A DNA stretch of 64,000 bases from SAR324 cluster bacterium (lineage in GTDB: Bacteria > SAR324 > NAC60-12), in contig JANQJU010000082.1 in assembly GCA_028281495.1 (NCBI GenBank), positions 110,278-174,277 on the forward strand, given 5' to 3'. Below, in pieces: positions 48,470 to 58,193 of this stretch. Each line of letters opens with the position of its first letter. Position 1 is the stretch's first letter. The translations under genes and the position numbers were made by a program. Under the pieces are notes generated by a model. The model was not told where the DNA came from, did not search any database, and saw nothing but the letters and a program-made list of their open reading frames with translations.

Positions 48470-50631
48470 AGGTCTCCGGGCAAATTGAGGTTGGTGGTGA
48501 TTGGGGGCAATGGGGCTGCTATGGGTTCGTAGGCCAGCAATTGCTGTTGCTTCTTTTGTTTTCGTTCGGCCAATTTTCGTTTGATGCGAGGCCAGGCCAC
48601 ACTCGCCAACCCACCATACACGCCGATCTGTCCTAAGATGACGGCATGAAAGATTCCGGTATAGAGTAGAAACACACCTCCCACACTGAGGAGAAAGGGG
48701 AGCATGGTCACGCCAAAGGTCATTTTCATGTTGGAAGACATTTCATCTGCCAAATCAAACAATGAGTCGAGTTTCTCCAAGCTTTGGTTCATCAAGATGA
48801 TTTGAGCCGTATCTTGGGCGATGGTGGAAGCTCCCTTCAATGAGATGGACACATGGGCTTTTTTCAAAGCAATGGAATCGTTAATGCCGTCTCCCACAAA
48901 ACAAACCACTTTCCCTTCTTGTTGAAGCTCGGCAATGAGGTCGGCTTTCTGTTCTGGCAACACTTCGGCAAAGTACTCATCGACTCCCAGTTGTTCCGCT
49001 AAATGTTGAGTGGGAACCGGATGATCTCCTGAAATGATGATGATGGATTGAATCCCCCGTTGTCGTAGGTTTTTGACAATGTTGTTGGCTTCGGAGCGGA
49101 TCGAGGGGTGCAGCTCAATGCCACCCACCACCCGGTCTTCAATCGCCACCATCACCAGGGAAAAGCCTTGTTCGTGGCAACGTTGTTGGGCGTGCTGGAT
49201 GGGAAAGGGGATCGAGATATCATGGAGTCGCATCAATCGTTCGCTGCCCACGCGAACCAAAGTGCCTTGGATGGTGGCGGTGAGTCCATAGCCGATTTCG
49301 TATTCCGGATTCTGGATGGGATGCGGCGTGAGACCTTGACAGGCCGCTGCTTCTTGAATGGCACGAGCGATGGGATGGGTTTGTTTGCTTTCGGCAGAAA
49401 CGGCATAGGCGAGAATGGTTTGTTCAGAATATCCGTCATAGGCATGGATTTTTCCCACGGTAGGTTGCTCATGGGTGAGCGTTCCGGTTTTATCAAAAAT
49501 GATGGTATCCACCTTATTGATCAATTCGAACGACCGGCCGTCTTTGATGAGCAGCCCTTGTTGAGATGCCAAATTGAAATAACTCAGCATGCTCAGGGAT
49601 CCCATAGTGATCATGCGTGTGTTGAAATGAGAATAGAGGACGGTCGCGGCCCCTGCCGGACCCAAATATGGAAGCCCCAACGCACTGATCATCAAGGTGG
49701 GCAATACGGTTTGATCTGTGATTTCTTCTGCCCATATTTGTTTGCCGGTTTTGTATTCAATCGTCTTATTGAGGACTTGGGTGATCTGCGCCACTGTGGT
49801 TTCTTGACCGGTCTTTTCCACTCGAATGAGGATGTTTCCTGCAACTGAAACTGTTGCCGCATAAACCCGATCCCCTTCGCCTTTGTGAACGAGTTGGGAT
49901 TCTCCGGTCAGCATGTGTTGGTCCACCGTGGCCGTTCCTTCCACAACCACCCCGTCAACCGGAACCACCGCACCAGGATGCACCAGGACAGTTTCTCCGA
50001 TTTGAATCTCTTTCAGGGGTTTCTCCACTTCCACTCCGTTGATGTAGCAATACACAAACTTGGGTTGGATCTGCCAGATATCGACCAATTTTTGTCGAGA
50101 ATCGTCTTTGACCTTGAGCACGAGCATTCGGGAGACACAGTAGGTAGTGGCAATCACTCCACACATCACAAAATACCCCTCAAAAATGCATACGGGAAAC
50201 GCAATGGCCGCCAGGGTATCCACTGTGAATCGGTTTTCATATTTCCAAGCCCGGTAAGCATTAGTGAACACGTCCCGGCGAACCCAAAAAAAGGGAATCA
50301 CGCTGAGCACGGCCAAGGGAGTGAACACGAAAAAACCGCCGATGGCCAATCCAAGCGAGGCCACTGCCGCGATCATATTTTTCCGAACCTCTCGTTCATT
50401 TTTACTCAACGCGCGGCGGGGAGATTTCGACACTTCATGTTTCGATGGCTCCACGGGGACACGATCTTCAACGAGAACCGGTTGAGAACCTTCGTACGAA
50501 AATGTTTGTATTTGTGAAGTTGGAGCTGATTTTTGACGACGTTTGCGTTTGCGGGCTTCCAACTTTTCAATCACTTTAGAGCACACAAAAAGTGAGCCTC
50601 CGACGACGGCAATGGCAGTTAAGCTGATCAT
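48466..50631 (-). CDS. P1B-like heavy-metal P-type ATPase without CPx motif, 721 aa
   Basis: Ion-pumping ATPase of the inner membrane. Visible: phosphorylation site Asp380 in DKTGTLT, actuator motif TGES, the SESKQTHPIARAI block with the HP pair typical of P1B pumps, and hinge motif GDGINDS. Membrane segments lie near 1-21, 85-117, 135-170, 300-340 and 650-690. The segment that normally holds the metal motif (CPC, SPC or similar) reads LGPAGAATVLYSHF (about 318-333), with no Cys-Pro. The transported ion therefore cannot be inferred, and the pump may be atypical. There is no N-terminal HMA domain, only a basic stretch (KLEARKRKRRQK) after the first helix. The start overlaps the stop of the NRPS gene by four bases, and its own stop overlaps the next start. 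Co-translation with an NRPS suggests a link to export or metal handling of the product. Confidence 0.88.
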   Translation of the reverse strand: MISLTAIAVVGGSLFVCSKVIEKLEARKRKRRQKSAPTSQIQTFSYEGSQPVLVEDRVPVEPSKHEVSKSPRRALSKNEREVRKNMIAAVASLGLAIGGFFVFTPLAVLSVIPFFWVRRDVFTNAYRAWKYENRFTVDTLAAIAFPVCIFEGYFVMCGVIATTYCVSRMLVLKVKDDSRQKLVDIWQIQPKFVYCYINGVEVEKPLKEIQIGETVLVHPGAVVPVDGVVVEGTATVDQHMLTGESQLVHKGEGDRVYAATVSVAGNILIRVEKTGQETTVAQITQVLNKTIEYKTGKQIWAEEITDQTVLPTLMISALGLPYLGPAGAATVLYSHFNTRMITMGSLSMLSYFNLASQQGLLIKDGRSFELINKVDTIIFDKTGTLTHEQPTVGKIHAYDGYSEQTILAYAVSAESKQTHPIARAIQEAAACQGLTPHPIQNPEYEIGYGLTATIQGTLVRVGSERLMRLHDISIPFPIQHAQQRCHEQGFSLVMVAIEDRVVGGIELHPSIRSEANNIVKNLRQRGIQSIIIISGDHPVPTQHLAEQLGVDEYFAEVLPEQKADLIAELQQEGKVVCFVGDGINDSIALKKAHVSISLKGASTIAQDTAQIILMNQSLEKLDSLFDLADEMSSNMKMTFGVTMLPFLLSVGGVFLLYTGIFHAVILGQIGVYGGLASVAWPRIKRKLAERKQKKQQQLLAYEPIAAPLPPITTNLNLPGDL

Positions 50632-53600
50632 AAAATCCTTTGCAGCAAATCAGTGATTTCTTGGACTTGAGGAGGATGAAGGATCGAATAATGAGTGCCT
50701 GAAACTTCGTGAATTTCCAAGTTGTCCCTCAAATAAGGTTTCCAGCCATAAGAAGGATCTTGAGAAAGCTTCCGGTGTTTGTCTTGGGCAGCAAACAAAA
50801 TCGTTCTTCCCGAGTAAGCAGACGGCTCGTAATGCCGAGCCAGTTGCCAGTGGGAACGGAAAACCTGGAAGAGTCGTTCCCAATAACGCATCCCAATATC
50901 AGGCGGTAAGAGTTGTTCGTGTTGAGCGTGCTCAAACAAAAAGGGCAGGTGCTTTTCGGTTGGAAGTTGCCTCAACGTCTCGACAGAAACCAAGGAATGT
51001 CTCTGCGAGACGGCATGCAGGTCTTGAACAAACCGCAATGCCAGTTCGGCCGCATCGAGGTCCAATGGATGGGAGCCTTCCACTGTGGTGAAGGGGAAGC
51101 TATCCATCAAGACCAAGCAATCGACCACCTCGCCTCCAGCCACCAGTTGACGTGCCATTTCATACGCGACGGTTCCTCCAAACGACCATCCCCCCAAGGA
51201 ATATGGCCCGGTAGGACGAACGCTCCGGATTGCCTGGATGTAATGGATTGCCAGCTCAATCAGAGATTTGGGGCGGTCTTGCTCCTGGTGCAGTAGCGGT
51301 GATTGTAAACCATATACAGGACAACGGGATGCCGGTTCGGACGGTAAATGATCGGCCAAATGGTGAGCCAAATCCGCATAACAAAACACATGACCGCCCA
51401 CCGGATGAACACAGAAAAACGGGGACCGCGTGCCTTCGGGTTGAAGCGGAACCACAATAGACGGGGTGTGAAACCCTTGCCGCAGCCTCGCCGCGAATTG
51501 TTCCACAGTGGGCGCTTGGAACACGGCGGCCAAAGGCACCGTTTGATCGAAGTGTTTTTGCACTTGGGCGACCATCTGGACCGCAGAGAGTGAATGGCCT
51601 CCTCGTTCAAAAAAGTTGTCCCGGATGCTCAACGGATAAATTTTGAGGACCTCCGACCAAATTTGGGCCAATTGCAATTCCACAGTGTCTCTCGGATGGA
51701 TGAAATCCGTTTCATGATGAGTGTTTTCCTGTGGAGGGGCAGGCAAAGCCAAGCGGTCCAATTTGCCATTGGAATTCAAAGGCAGTTTTTCTAAGAAGAC
51801 AAACCGATTGGGAATCATATAATGCGGCAATTGTTTTTCTAAAAACGCTCTCAGCTCTGCCGTTGAAGGAGCCTCGGCATGAGGAACGAGGTAGGCCACC
51901 ATTTGTTTTTCATGCGGATCGACTTGTCGAACAATCACCACCGATTCTCGCAAACGAGGGTGGTGGTTGAGCACGGTTTCCACTTCTCCCAATTCGATGC
52001 GAAAGCCTCGAAGTTTGACTTGGTGGTCCAGTCGTCCCAGAAATTCGATAGTGCCATCCGGACGATACTTTGCCAGGTCTCCGGTTTTGTACAGACGCGC
52101 ACTGGATTCCGGAGCAAACGGATTGGGGATGAATTTAGCTTGGGTGAGGTCCGGGCGATTGTGATATCCGCGTGCCAATCCCACGCCCCCGATGTGCAAT
52201 TCTCCGGGCACGCCGATGGGAACGGGTTGGCCCATCGGATCGAGAAGGTAAATTTGCGTGTTGCTCATCGGACGACCAATGGGTGGTCGTTGCCCTGTAT
52301 TCACGTATTCCCACATCGTCGCATTGACAGTGGCCTCCGTTGGTCCATAGATGTTGAAGAAGCGGCGTCCTTTTGACCACGTTTCCATGATTTCTGCAGG
52401 ACACTCTTCACCGCCCACACTGAGGATTTTCAAATGAGGGAGTGCTTCCACTGGCAACATCCTCAGCACTGAGGGCGGCAATTGCACATAGCTGATTTTT
52501 TGCTCCCGTAAAATGTGTAGCAATCCTTCTACTGAAAAGAGGGATTCTCGCGATGCCAAATGGAGCGTGGCCCCCGAACACAAGGACATCAGAATGTAGG
52601 ACGTTGCCACATCAAAACCCAAGGAGGCAAATTGGAGGACATGCTCCTCCGATTTCATTTCAAAGGTGCGAATGAGGTACTCGATCAAGTTGACCAAACT
52701 CCGGTGTTCAATGAGAACTCCTTTTGGACGACCGGTCGATCCTGAGGTGTAAATTGTGTACGCCAAATGATCTGGAGTGACCTTGCTCTGAACAGAGGTG
52801 GGGGGTTCTTGAGCAGGGGTGGGGGGCTCTTGAGCAATGAGTTCCCAATCGGTATCCAAATCGGCCCGAGGATGAGGAAAATCCGGGAAACATTCAGTGA
52901 GCGCCTGTTGGGTCACCAGCAGACGAATCCCCGCATCTGTAGACATGAAGGCTAACCGCTCCGGTGGGTTGGTGGGATCGAACGGCACATACGCCGCCCC
53001 AGCTTTGAGAATGCCCAGCAATCCCACCACCATCTCTATCGAACGTTCTACACACAAGCCCACCAATCCATCCGGACCCGCCCCCTTTTTTTGTAAATAA
53101 GCGGCCAGTTGATTGGCCCGAGTGTTCAGTGCTTGATAACTGATTGTGTGGCTTTCGAAGGTGACCGCAACCGCATGTGGAGTGCGAGCCGCCTGCGCTT
53201 CGAACAGGTGATGGACACACAGTTCTTGAGAAAAATCCGCTTGGGTTTGATTCCAGTCCACAAGGATTTGATGTCGTGCTTTGGGGGATAAAAGTGGGAA
53301 TTCCATCACCCGGCCTTGAGGATTCTGCGTGATGCTTTCCAACAAGATATCGAAATGCTGGGCCAGACGTTCCACGGTGGTGGAATCGAACAGATCGGTG
53401 TCGTAGGTCCAGGTTCCCTGCAAACCTGATTTTGTTTCGGTGAGGGTGAGGGTGAGATCAAAAAGGGAGACCGAAGGAGTGGTGTCGATGCGTTGAACGG
53501 TCACATTCGGAAGCTGTAATGGATTTTTGGGCGTGTGTTGCAACACAAAGAAGACCTGAAACAAGGGAGAATGACTCAGACTTCGTTCAGGCTGAAGGAC

Positions 53601-54623
53601 TTCGACCAACTTTTCAAAGGGCAAATCTTGGTGCTCATAGGCGCCCAAACAGGTCTGACGAACTTGGCGAAGCAGCTCGGAAAATTCAGGGTTTCCCGAA
53701 AACTGAGTGCGCAGCACCAGCGTATTCACAAAACATCCAATCAACGGTTCGATTTCTCGGCGTTGACGATTGGCAGTGGGGGTGCCGACGAGAATGGAGT
53801 CTTGCCGGCTGATGCGGTGGAGTAAAATGTTGAAAACGGTCAACAAGGTCATGAACAGCGTGCATCCCTCTTGACGGCCCAGCGTCTCGATTGCCTGAAT
53901 CCGGTCTGTGTCCAATTCAAAGGAATATGCCGCCCCTTGAAATCGTTGCACTGCTGGACGAGGATGGTCGGTGGGGAGTGCCAAAACGGGGGGACACCCC
54001 GCCAATTGCTTTTGCCAATAGCTCAATAGGCGGTTCAATCGTTTCCCTTGCAACCATTGATGTTGCCAAGAGGCGAAATCGGCATATTGTACCGGCAGCG
54101 CCGACACACGGGCGGGGTGCTGGTACAGGGAGGCTTCGTAGTGCTGTTGCAACTCGTGAAAGAGCACACCCGTCGACCAACCGTCGGTGATGATATGATG
54201 CAATGTGACTAGCAGCCAAAAGTGATTGTCCACCAGCGAGATCAGAGAGGCCCGCCATAAAGGACCTTGCGTGAAATCAAAAGGTTGGGCCGCTTCTTGG
54301 GTGAGAACGCGTTGTCTTTCTTCTTCTTGTTGGGATTGCGAAAGGCCACACAAGTCGACCGATCGAGGCTTCCAAGAGAGCGAACGATGGACGACCTGAA
54401 GGGGCTTCCCGTTTTTAGTCCGAAAGGTGGTGCGCAACATCTCATGACGTTCGATCAAAGCAGCAAAGGCTTGTTGCAAACAAGAGCGATTCAACGGTCC
54501 CTGTACCGAAAACGCATGGAGCACGTTGTAAGTGGCAGAAGGACCTTCCAGTTCATTGAGAAACCACAATCGTTCCTGAGAAAAGGAAAGGGGCGCGGCT
54601 TGAGTTTCTGCCTCAGACTTCAT
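50628..54623 (-). CDS. NRPS C-A-T-TE, 1,331 aa
   Basis: Single extension module with release. Condensation domain: LSFSQERLWF at 12-21, catalytic HHIITDG at 142-148. Adenylation domain from about 474: YTIYTSGSTGRPKG near 622, GFDVATS near 668 with the Asp that holds the amino group, YGPTEATVNAT, and NGKLDR with the C-terminal Lys. Carrier domain GGHSLS with Ser near 1011. Thioesterase GGWSFGG with Ser near 1146 and a late GTHYSIL His. The specificity pocket reads roughly D-V-S-Q-S-G-I-V-N-K by eye, which I cannot assign. The ATG overlaps the stop of the A-T gene by 11 bases. With the A-T protein it should make and release a two-unit product. Confidence 0.93.
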   Translation of the reverse strand: MKSEAETQAAPLSFSQERLWFLNELEGPSATYNVLHAFSVQGPLNRSCLQQAFAALIERHEMLRTTFRTKNGKPLQVVHRSLSWKPRSVDLCGLSQSQQEEERQRVLTQEAAQPFDFTQGPLWRASLISLVDNHFWLLVTLHHIITDGWSTGVLFHELQQHYEASLYQHPARVSALPVQYADFASWQHQWLQGKRLNRLLSYWQKQLAGCPPVLALPTDHPRPAVQRFQGAAYSFELDTDRIQAIETLGRQEGCTLFMTLLTVFNILLHRISRQDSILVGTPTANRQRREIEPLIGCFVNTLVLRTQFSGNPEFSELLRQVRQTCLGAYEHQDLPFEKLVEVLQPERSLSHSPLFQVFFVLQHTPKNPLQLPNVTVQRIDTTPSVSLFDLTLTLTETKSGLQGTWTYDTDLFDSTTVERLAQHFDILLESITQNPQGRVMEFPLLSPKARHQILVDWNQTQADFSQELCVHHLFEAQAARTPHAVAVTFESHTISYQALNTRANQLAAYLQKKGAGPDGLVGLCVERSIEMVVGLLGILKAGAAYVPFDPTNPPERLAFMSTDAGIRLLVTQQALTECFPDFPHPRADLDTDWELIAQEPPTPAQEPPTSVQSKVTPDHLAYTIYTSGSTGRPKGVLIEHRSLVNLIEYLIRTFEMKSEEHVLQFASLGFDVATSYILMSLCSGATLHLASRESLFSVEGLLHILREQKISYVQLPPSVLRMLPVEALPHLKILSVGGEECPAEIMETWSKGRRFFNIYGPTEATVNATMWEYVNTGQRPPIGRPMSNTQIYLLDPMGQPVPIGVPGELHIGGVGLARGYHNRPDLTQAKFIPNPFAPESSARLYKTGDLAKYRPDGTIEFLGRLDHQVKLRGFRIELGEVETVLNHHPRLRESVVIVRQVDPHEKQMVAYLVPHAEAPSTAELRAFLEKQLPHYMIPNRFVFLEKLPLNSNGKLDRLALPAPPQENTHHETDFIHPRDTVELQLAQIWSEVLKIYPLSIRDNFFERGGHSLSAVQMVAQVQKHFDQTVPLAAVFQAPTVEQFAARLRQGFHTPSIVVPLQPEGTRSPFFCVHPVGGHVFCYADLAHHLADHLPSEPASRCPVYGLQSPLLHQEQDRPKSLIELAIHYIQAIRSVRPTGPYSLGGWSFGGTVAYEMARQLVAGGEVVDCLVLMDSFPFTTVEGSHPLDLDAAELALRFVQDLHAVSQRHSLVSVETLRQLPTEKHLPFLFEHAQHEQLLPPDIGMRYWERLFQVFRSHWQLARHYEPSAYSGRTILFAAQDKHRKLSQDPSYGWKPYLRDNLEIHEVSGTHYSILHPPQVQEITDLLQRIL

Positions 54624-56529
54624 AAGACGCTCGCGGGATCAATTGAGGTTCGTCGTCTTCGTCCAACAAGGATTCGTGTTGGCGAGTTTGAATCAGGGTG
54701 GCGAGTTCGTGGATTGTGGGGTGGGTGAATAGGTCGGTCCACGACAATCGCACTTGAGACACATCGTAAAGGCGGTTGAGGACTTGTAAACCTAAGATGG
54801 AATTGCCACCCAAATCTAAAAAATTATCGTGGCGACCGACAGAAGACACCGGGAGCACTTCGGCCCAAATCTGACGCATTTGCTGTTCTTCAGCAGTCCA
54901 GGTATCGGTGTTCAAGTCTTCTTCAAGATTCATCTGTCGGAGTGCTCGTCGGTCAATTTTTCCGTTGATGGATTGCGGAAATCGGTCGAGCACCTGGATG
55001 CGCTGGGGAATGAAATATTCGGGTAGCAATTCTCGCAAATAAACCTTCAATTGAGAATCCGATGGTATCGCTGACGCCTGCGCTAATACATAAGCGATCA
55101 CGTGTTTAGACTCGTGGATCTCCTTCACCACAACCACTGACTTTTGAATGGCCTCATGACGATTGAGGGCTTGTTCAATTTCCTTTAAGTCCACACGAAA
55201 CCCATTGATTTTGATGCGGTCGTCGCTCCTGCCAACATGATAAATCGTGCCGTGGGCGTCGCGATACCCCAAGTCTTGAGTCCGGTAGAGCCGAAGGGGA
55301 GTCCCCGTGTTGGGATCGCGGAATAGGATGACCTTTTCCTCGGTCAAGGCCGAGTCCCCGGTATACCCGGCAAACAGATTCCCCCCCACAAAGATTTCCC
55401 CCCTTTGCTCCAAGGGCACCTCAACCGCATGTTCGTCCAAAACATACATGCGGTTTCCGGAAATCGGACGACCAATCGGCAACGGGAACGCGATGTGTTC
55501 TGTGACTTCAGGAAAATGATAGGTGGACGCAATCCCGATTGTTTCCGTTTGCCCGTACATATTGACCAATTGGGGTTGTGGCCCGAAAACGCGGTTCCAG
55601 TGTTTAAAGATGAAAAAGGTGAGTGATTCGCTCGCACACAACACCATCCGCACAGAGCGGTTGGCCGTGTGCAGTTCTGACGAGCGGTCGAGAGGAAGGC
55701 AGGTTTCCAGATACCGTTCTAAATAAGAAGGGATGAGATCCAAAACAGTCACGCGATGTTGCGCAATCAATTGGGCTAGGTTCAGTGGCGACATGATTTG
55801 TTCATAGCTCGCCATCACGAGGGTGGCTCCACAAACCAGAGGAAGGAAGAGTTGACGGATCGAACCGGTGAAGGACAAGGAAGCCGTGTGCAAATAGATG
55901 TCGGTTTCGGAAATGTGCAAAGACTGATTGAGCGCAAATGCATACTGCACCAAACTGCGATGAGTGACTTGAACCCCCTTCGGCTGACCTGTTGTGCCTG
56001 ATGTGTAAAGGATATAGGCCAAGTCCGACAGCCCCGGAGAAGGCAGCACGACTTCCCGAGCCTCCGGGACCGGTAAATTCTGTGAGGAGTCGGCAAGGCG
56101 CGACCCCGTTTCAGGAGAGAGGCAGAGTTGGGAATTGGCAGAAAATTGGGAGCGTTGGTCACTTTCGATCAAAACCAAGGCAATGTTCACGTCGTCAATT
56201 ATAAATTGGAGGCGGGATTCAGGGAGCTTGGGGTCGATTGGAATGTAGATCCCACCCGCTTTCAACACGCTGAGAATGTTCAGGACGGTTTCGATGTTCC
56301 GGCGGACCCAAACCCCCACTCGTGTACCCGTGGTGATACCGCGGTCACGCAGATAGGCGGCCCGTCGGTCGCTCCATTCATCCAATTGGTGGTAGGTCAC
56401 GCAGGTGTCTTCACAGTGAATGGCCACTCGATTGCCGAAACGTTTCACTGTTTTTTTCAGTTCGTCGATATAGTTGGAAGTCCCATTCCATCCAACGCTA
56501 TCGTCTGTCTGGGAAGAATTTTGAGCCAT
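54613..56529 (-). CDS. NRPS loading A-T didomain, 638 aa
   Basis: Adenylation domain followed by a carrier domain: ILYTSGTTGQPKG near 171, MYGQTETIG, YRTQDLG, GRSDDRIKINGFRVDL, NGKIDR, then LGGNSIL with Ser577. In the pocket region the usual F-D-x-S block reads FTGSIR (220-225). The Asp that normally binds the alpha-amino group is Thr221, so the substrate is probably not an ordinary alpha-amino acid. An aryl, fatty, hydroxy or keto acid, or a beta-amino acid, is more likely. It starts 27 bases after the stop of the radical SAM gene and overlaps the C-A-T-TE gene. It most likely primes the line. Confidence 0.9.
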   Translation of the reverse strand: MAQNSSQTDDSVGWNGTSNYIDELKKTVKRFGNRVAIHCEDTCVTYHQLDEWSDRRAAYLRDRGITTGTRVGVWVRRNIETVLNILSVLKAGGIYIPIDPKLPESRLQFIIDDVNIALVLIESDQRSQFSANSQLCLSPETGSRLADSSQNLPVPEAREVVLPSPGLSDLAYILYTSGTTGQPKGVQVTHRSLVQYAFALNQSLHISETDIYLHTASLSFTGSIRQLFLPLVCGATLVMASYEQIMSPLNLAQLIAQHRVTVLDLIPSYLERYLETCLPLDRSSELHTANRSVRMVLCASESLTFFIFKHWNRVFGPQPQLVNMYGQTETIGIASTYHFPEVTEHIAFPLPIGRPISGNRMYVLDEHAVEVPLEQRGEIFVGGNLFAGYTGDSALTEEKVILFRDPNTGTPLRLYRTQDLGYRDAHGTIYHVGRSDDRIKINGFRVDLKEIEQALNRHEAIQKSVVVVKEIHESKHVIAYVLAQASAIPSDSQLKVYLRELLPEYFIPQRIQVLDRFPQSINGKIDRRALRQMNLEEDLNTDTWTAEEQQMRQIWAEVLPVSSVGRHDNFLDLGGNSILGLQVLNRLYDVSQVRLSWTDLFTHPTIHELATLIQTRQHESLLDEDDEPQLIPRASYEV

Positions 56530-56556
56530 CGAGATCCATTGTTGCAGAGGGGGTTG

Positions 56557-57975
56557 CTAATTGCTGAGAGGCGGTGGCGTATCCTGAGGAGTCCGTTGAT
56601 GGGCATCGGAATAAAAACACATTTGAATCCAGTCAGCAAACAAGCGTCCTACTTCAGTCAAGCGGATGTGAGACGGGGTGATTTCGAGTCCGCCAGCCTC
56701 TTCTAGGGTGTGCAGTGTGTCTCGGGCTGAGGTTTCCAAGGGGTTGATGCCATAATGCTGTTCAAATTCTGCACGCGAGACGCCTGTTTTCATCCCAAAT
56801 ACAAATTTCCGTCGCATGACCTCTTCTTTAGAAAGTTTGAGCTGGCTCGCCACCGGAAGTTTTCCTTGTTGAATGGCAGCTTCGTAATCCGCTCCAAAGT
56901 GGTTGGTGAACTGAGTATCGTTGAGATAACCATACGCACTGGGACCCAAGGCGATTTGATTGGTCATGTCCCCCCATTTGTAAACCTGATGCTTGTAAAC
57001 GTGTTCTTGGGTTTTGTGATGGAAATCGATGGGGTGTTGCTGATACCCCATCTGTTCCATGCCCATGTTGAACATCATGTGTAGCAACAACTTTTCTTCA
57101 GGAATGAAATTGAATTTCTGACGCTTTTTATAACCCAATGATTTGGGTTTCACGATGTGTTGGTAGCTGGTGACCGATGGAATTTCCAACTCCTGGATCC
57201 CTAAAAGATCCGTGACCACATCTTGAGGGGTTTGTCGAACGATTTGGTTTCGATAAAAACCGGTGAACCCTCGAATCAAATCAATGTCGATGTTGGAAAT
57301 ACCCGCCGACCGGATCGCTGCCAAGGCAGCAAACACGCGTTCTCGATTGTCGACTTCTCGCCCCATCACCTTCAACATATGGTCATCAAAGGCTTCCACT
57401 CCGATGCTGATGCGGTTGACCCCATATTGCATGGCCTGCCGAACCTTGCCTTCGGTGATGGTGGCTGGACTGCCTTCCAAACTGAATTCGCCTCCAGCGA
57501 CCAACTCAAAATGTTTATCCAACATCTGGAGCAGTTTTTCCAAGTTTTGCTCCGATAATATCGTTGGCGTTCCTCCCCCAATATAGATGGATTCCACCTG
57601 AATTTTTTCTTTGTGATTGGCAGAGGCTAACAGTTGCGTTTCTTTTTGTACAAGATCCACATAGTGGTCAATCCGAGGATCTTCGGGGCCTTTGGCGGTT
57701 CGCTGGTAGGCGCAGTATTGGCAAATTTTGTCGCAGAAGGGAACATGAAGATATAAGGTATTGCGTTTTCGCAAATGGAGCGGATTGGAATACACATCCG
57801 TTTCCACAACGGCGTGTTGTTTATGACTCGGAGGGTAAGTCACGACCGTTTGACTGTCTCGGTCGCCAATGAGCATTTGCTTTTGAATTCCTTGATCCCG
57901 CAAACGTAGGAATGCAGGGTGAAGTGCCTGTAGTTTTTCCTTGGCTTGTTCGTGTAAGCCGACAAAATCAAACAT
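56557..57975 (-). CDS. HemN-like radical SAM enzyme, 472 aa
   Basis: The [4Fe-4S]/SAM cluster motif CDKICQYC gives Cys81, Cys85 and Cys88, followed by the GGGTPT glycine-rich SAM motif and the NRISIGVEAF block of the coproporphyrinogen oxidase (HemN) family. The C-terminal HemN-type domain contains GPSAYGYLND. The start at ATG 57975 is chosen because AGAGG lies six bases upstream; an in-frame ATG at 58050 has no such site. Two copies of CATGATGCCT, 15 bases apart (58018-58027, 58033-58042), lie upstream and could bind a regulator. First gene of the NRPS operon. HemN-like proteins in biosynthetic clusters are known as radical methyltransferases or cyclopropanating enzymes, as well as heme-related ones, so a tailoring role is inferred from context. 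Confidence 0.88.
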   Translation of the reverse strand: MFDFVGLHEQAKEKLQALHPAFLRLRDQGIQKQMLIGDRDSQTVVTYPPSHKQHAVVETDVYSNPLHLRKRNTLYLHVPFCDKICQYCAYQRTAKGPEDPRIDHYVDLVQKETQLLASANHKEKIQVESIYIGGGTPTILSEQNLEKLLQMLDKHFELVAGGEFSLEGSPATITEGKVRQAMQYGVNRISIGVEAFDDHMLKVMGREVDNRERVFAALAAIRSAGISNIDIDLIRGFTGFYRNQIVRQTPQDVVTDLLGIQELEIPSVTSYQHIVKPKSLGYKKRQKFNFIPEEKLLLHMMFNMGMEQMGYQQHPIDFHHKTQEHVYKHQVYKWGDMTNQIALGPSAYGYLNDTQFTNHFGADYEAAIQQGKLPVASQLKLSKEEVMRRKFVFGMKTGVSRAEFEQHYGINPLETSARDTLHTLEEAGGLEITPSHIRLTEVGRLFADWIQMCFYSDAHQRTPQDTPPPLSN

Positions 57976-58137
57976 CGTTTCCTCTGAGATGTATGAGAGA
58001 CATGGATGGTTGGGACACATGATGCCTGAGAGCATGATGCCTATGCCCATGTGTCCTTAAAAAATCGTAGTCAAACTCCTTAACTCAGAGAAAATCAAGC
58101 TCATTCCTAGATTTATGTCGGCCTTTTGTTTTTTATG

Positions 58138-58192
58138 CCTTGGGTTGCGTTTGAAGCCCACACGTCACGAGTGGCTTCCAACGGCCCCCAGG
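58138..58192 (-). terminator. Long imperfect stem-loop after the aldo/keto reductase gene
   Basis: Arms 58138-58158 and 58173-58192 pair imperfectly around a 14-base loop. The element begins two bases after the reductase stop. It is not followed by a T-run in the minus direction, so a standard intrinsic terminator is not proven. It could equally be a REP-like palindrome. Confidence 0.35.
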
Positions 58193-58193
58193 A

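Noticed and set aside
49108..49848. Plus-strand frame of 246 codons opposite the P-type ATPase
   Set aside because: No recognisable domain, while the opposite strand has a complete ATPase with all motifs.
57976..58137. Promoter for the radical SAM/NRPS operon
   Set aside because: A TTGACT box is visible on the minus strand but no acceptable -10 box at the right distance.
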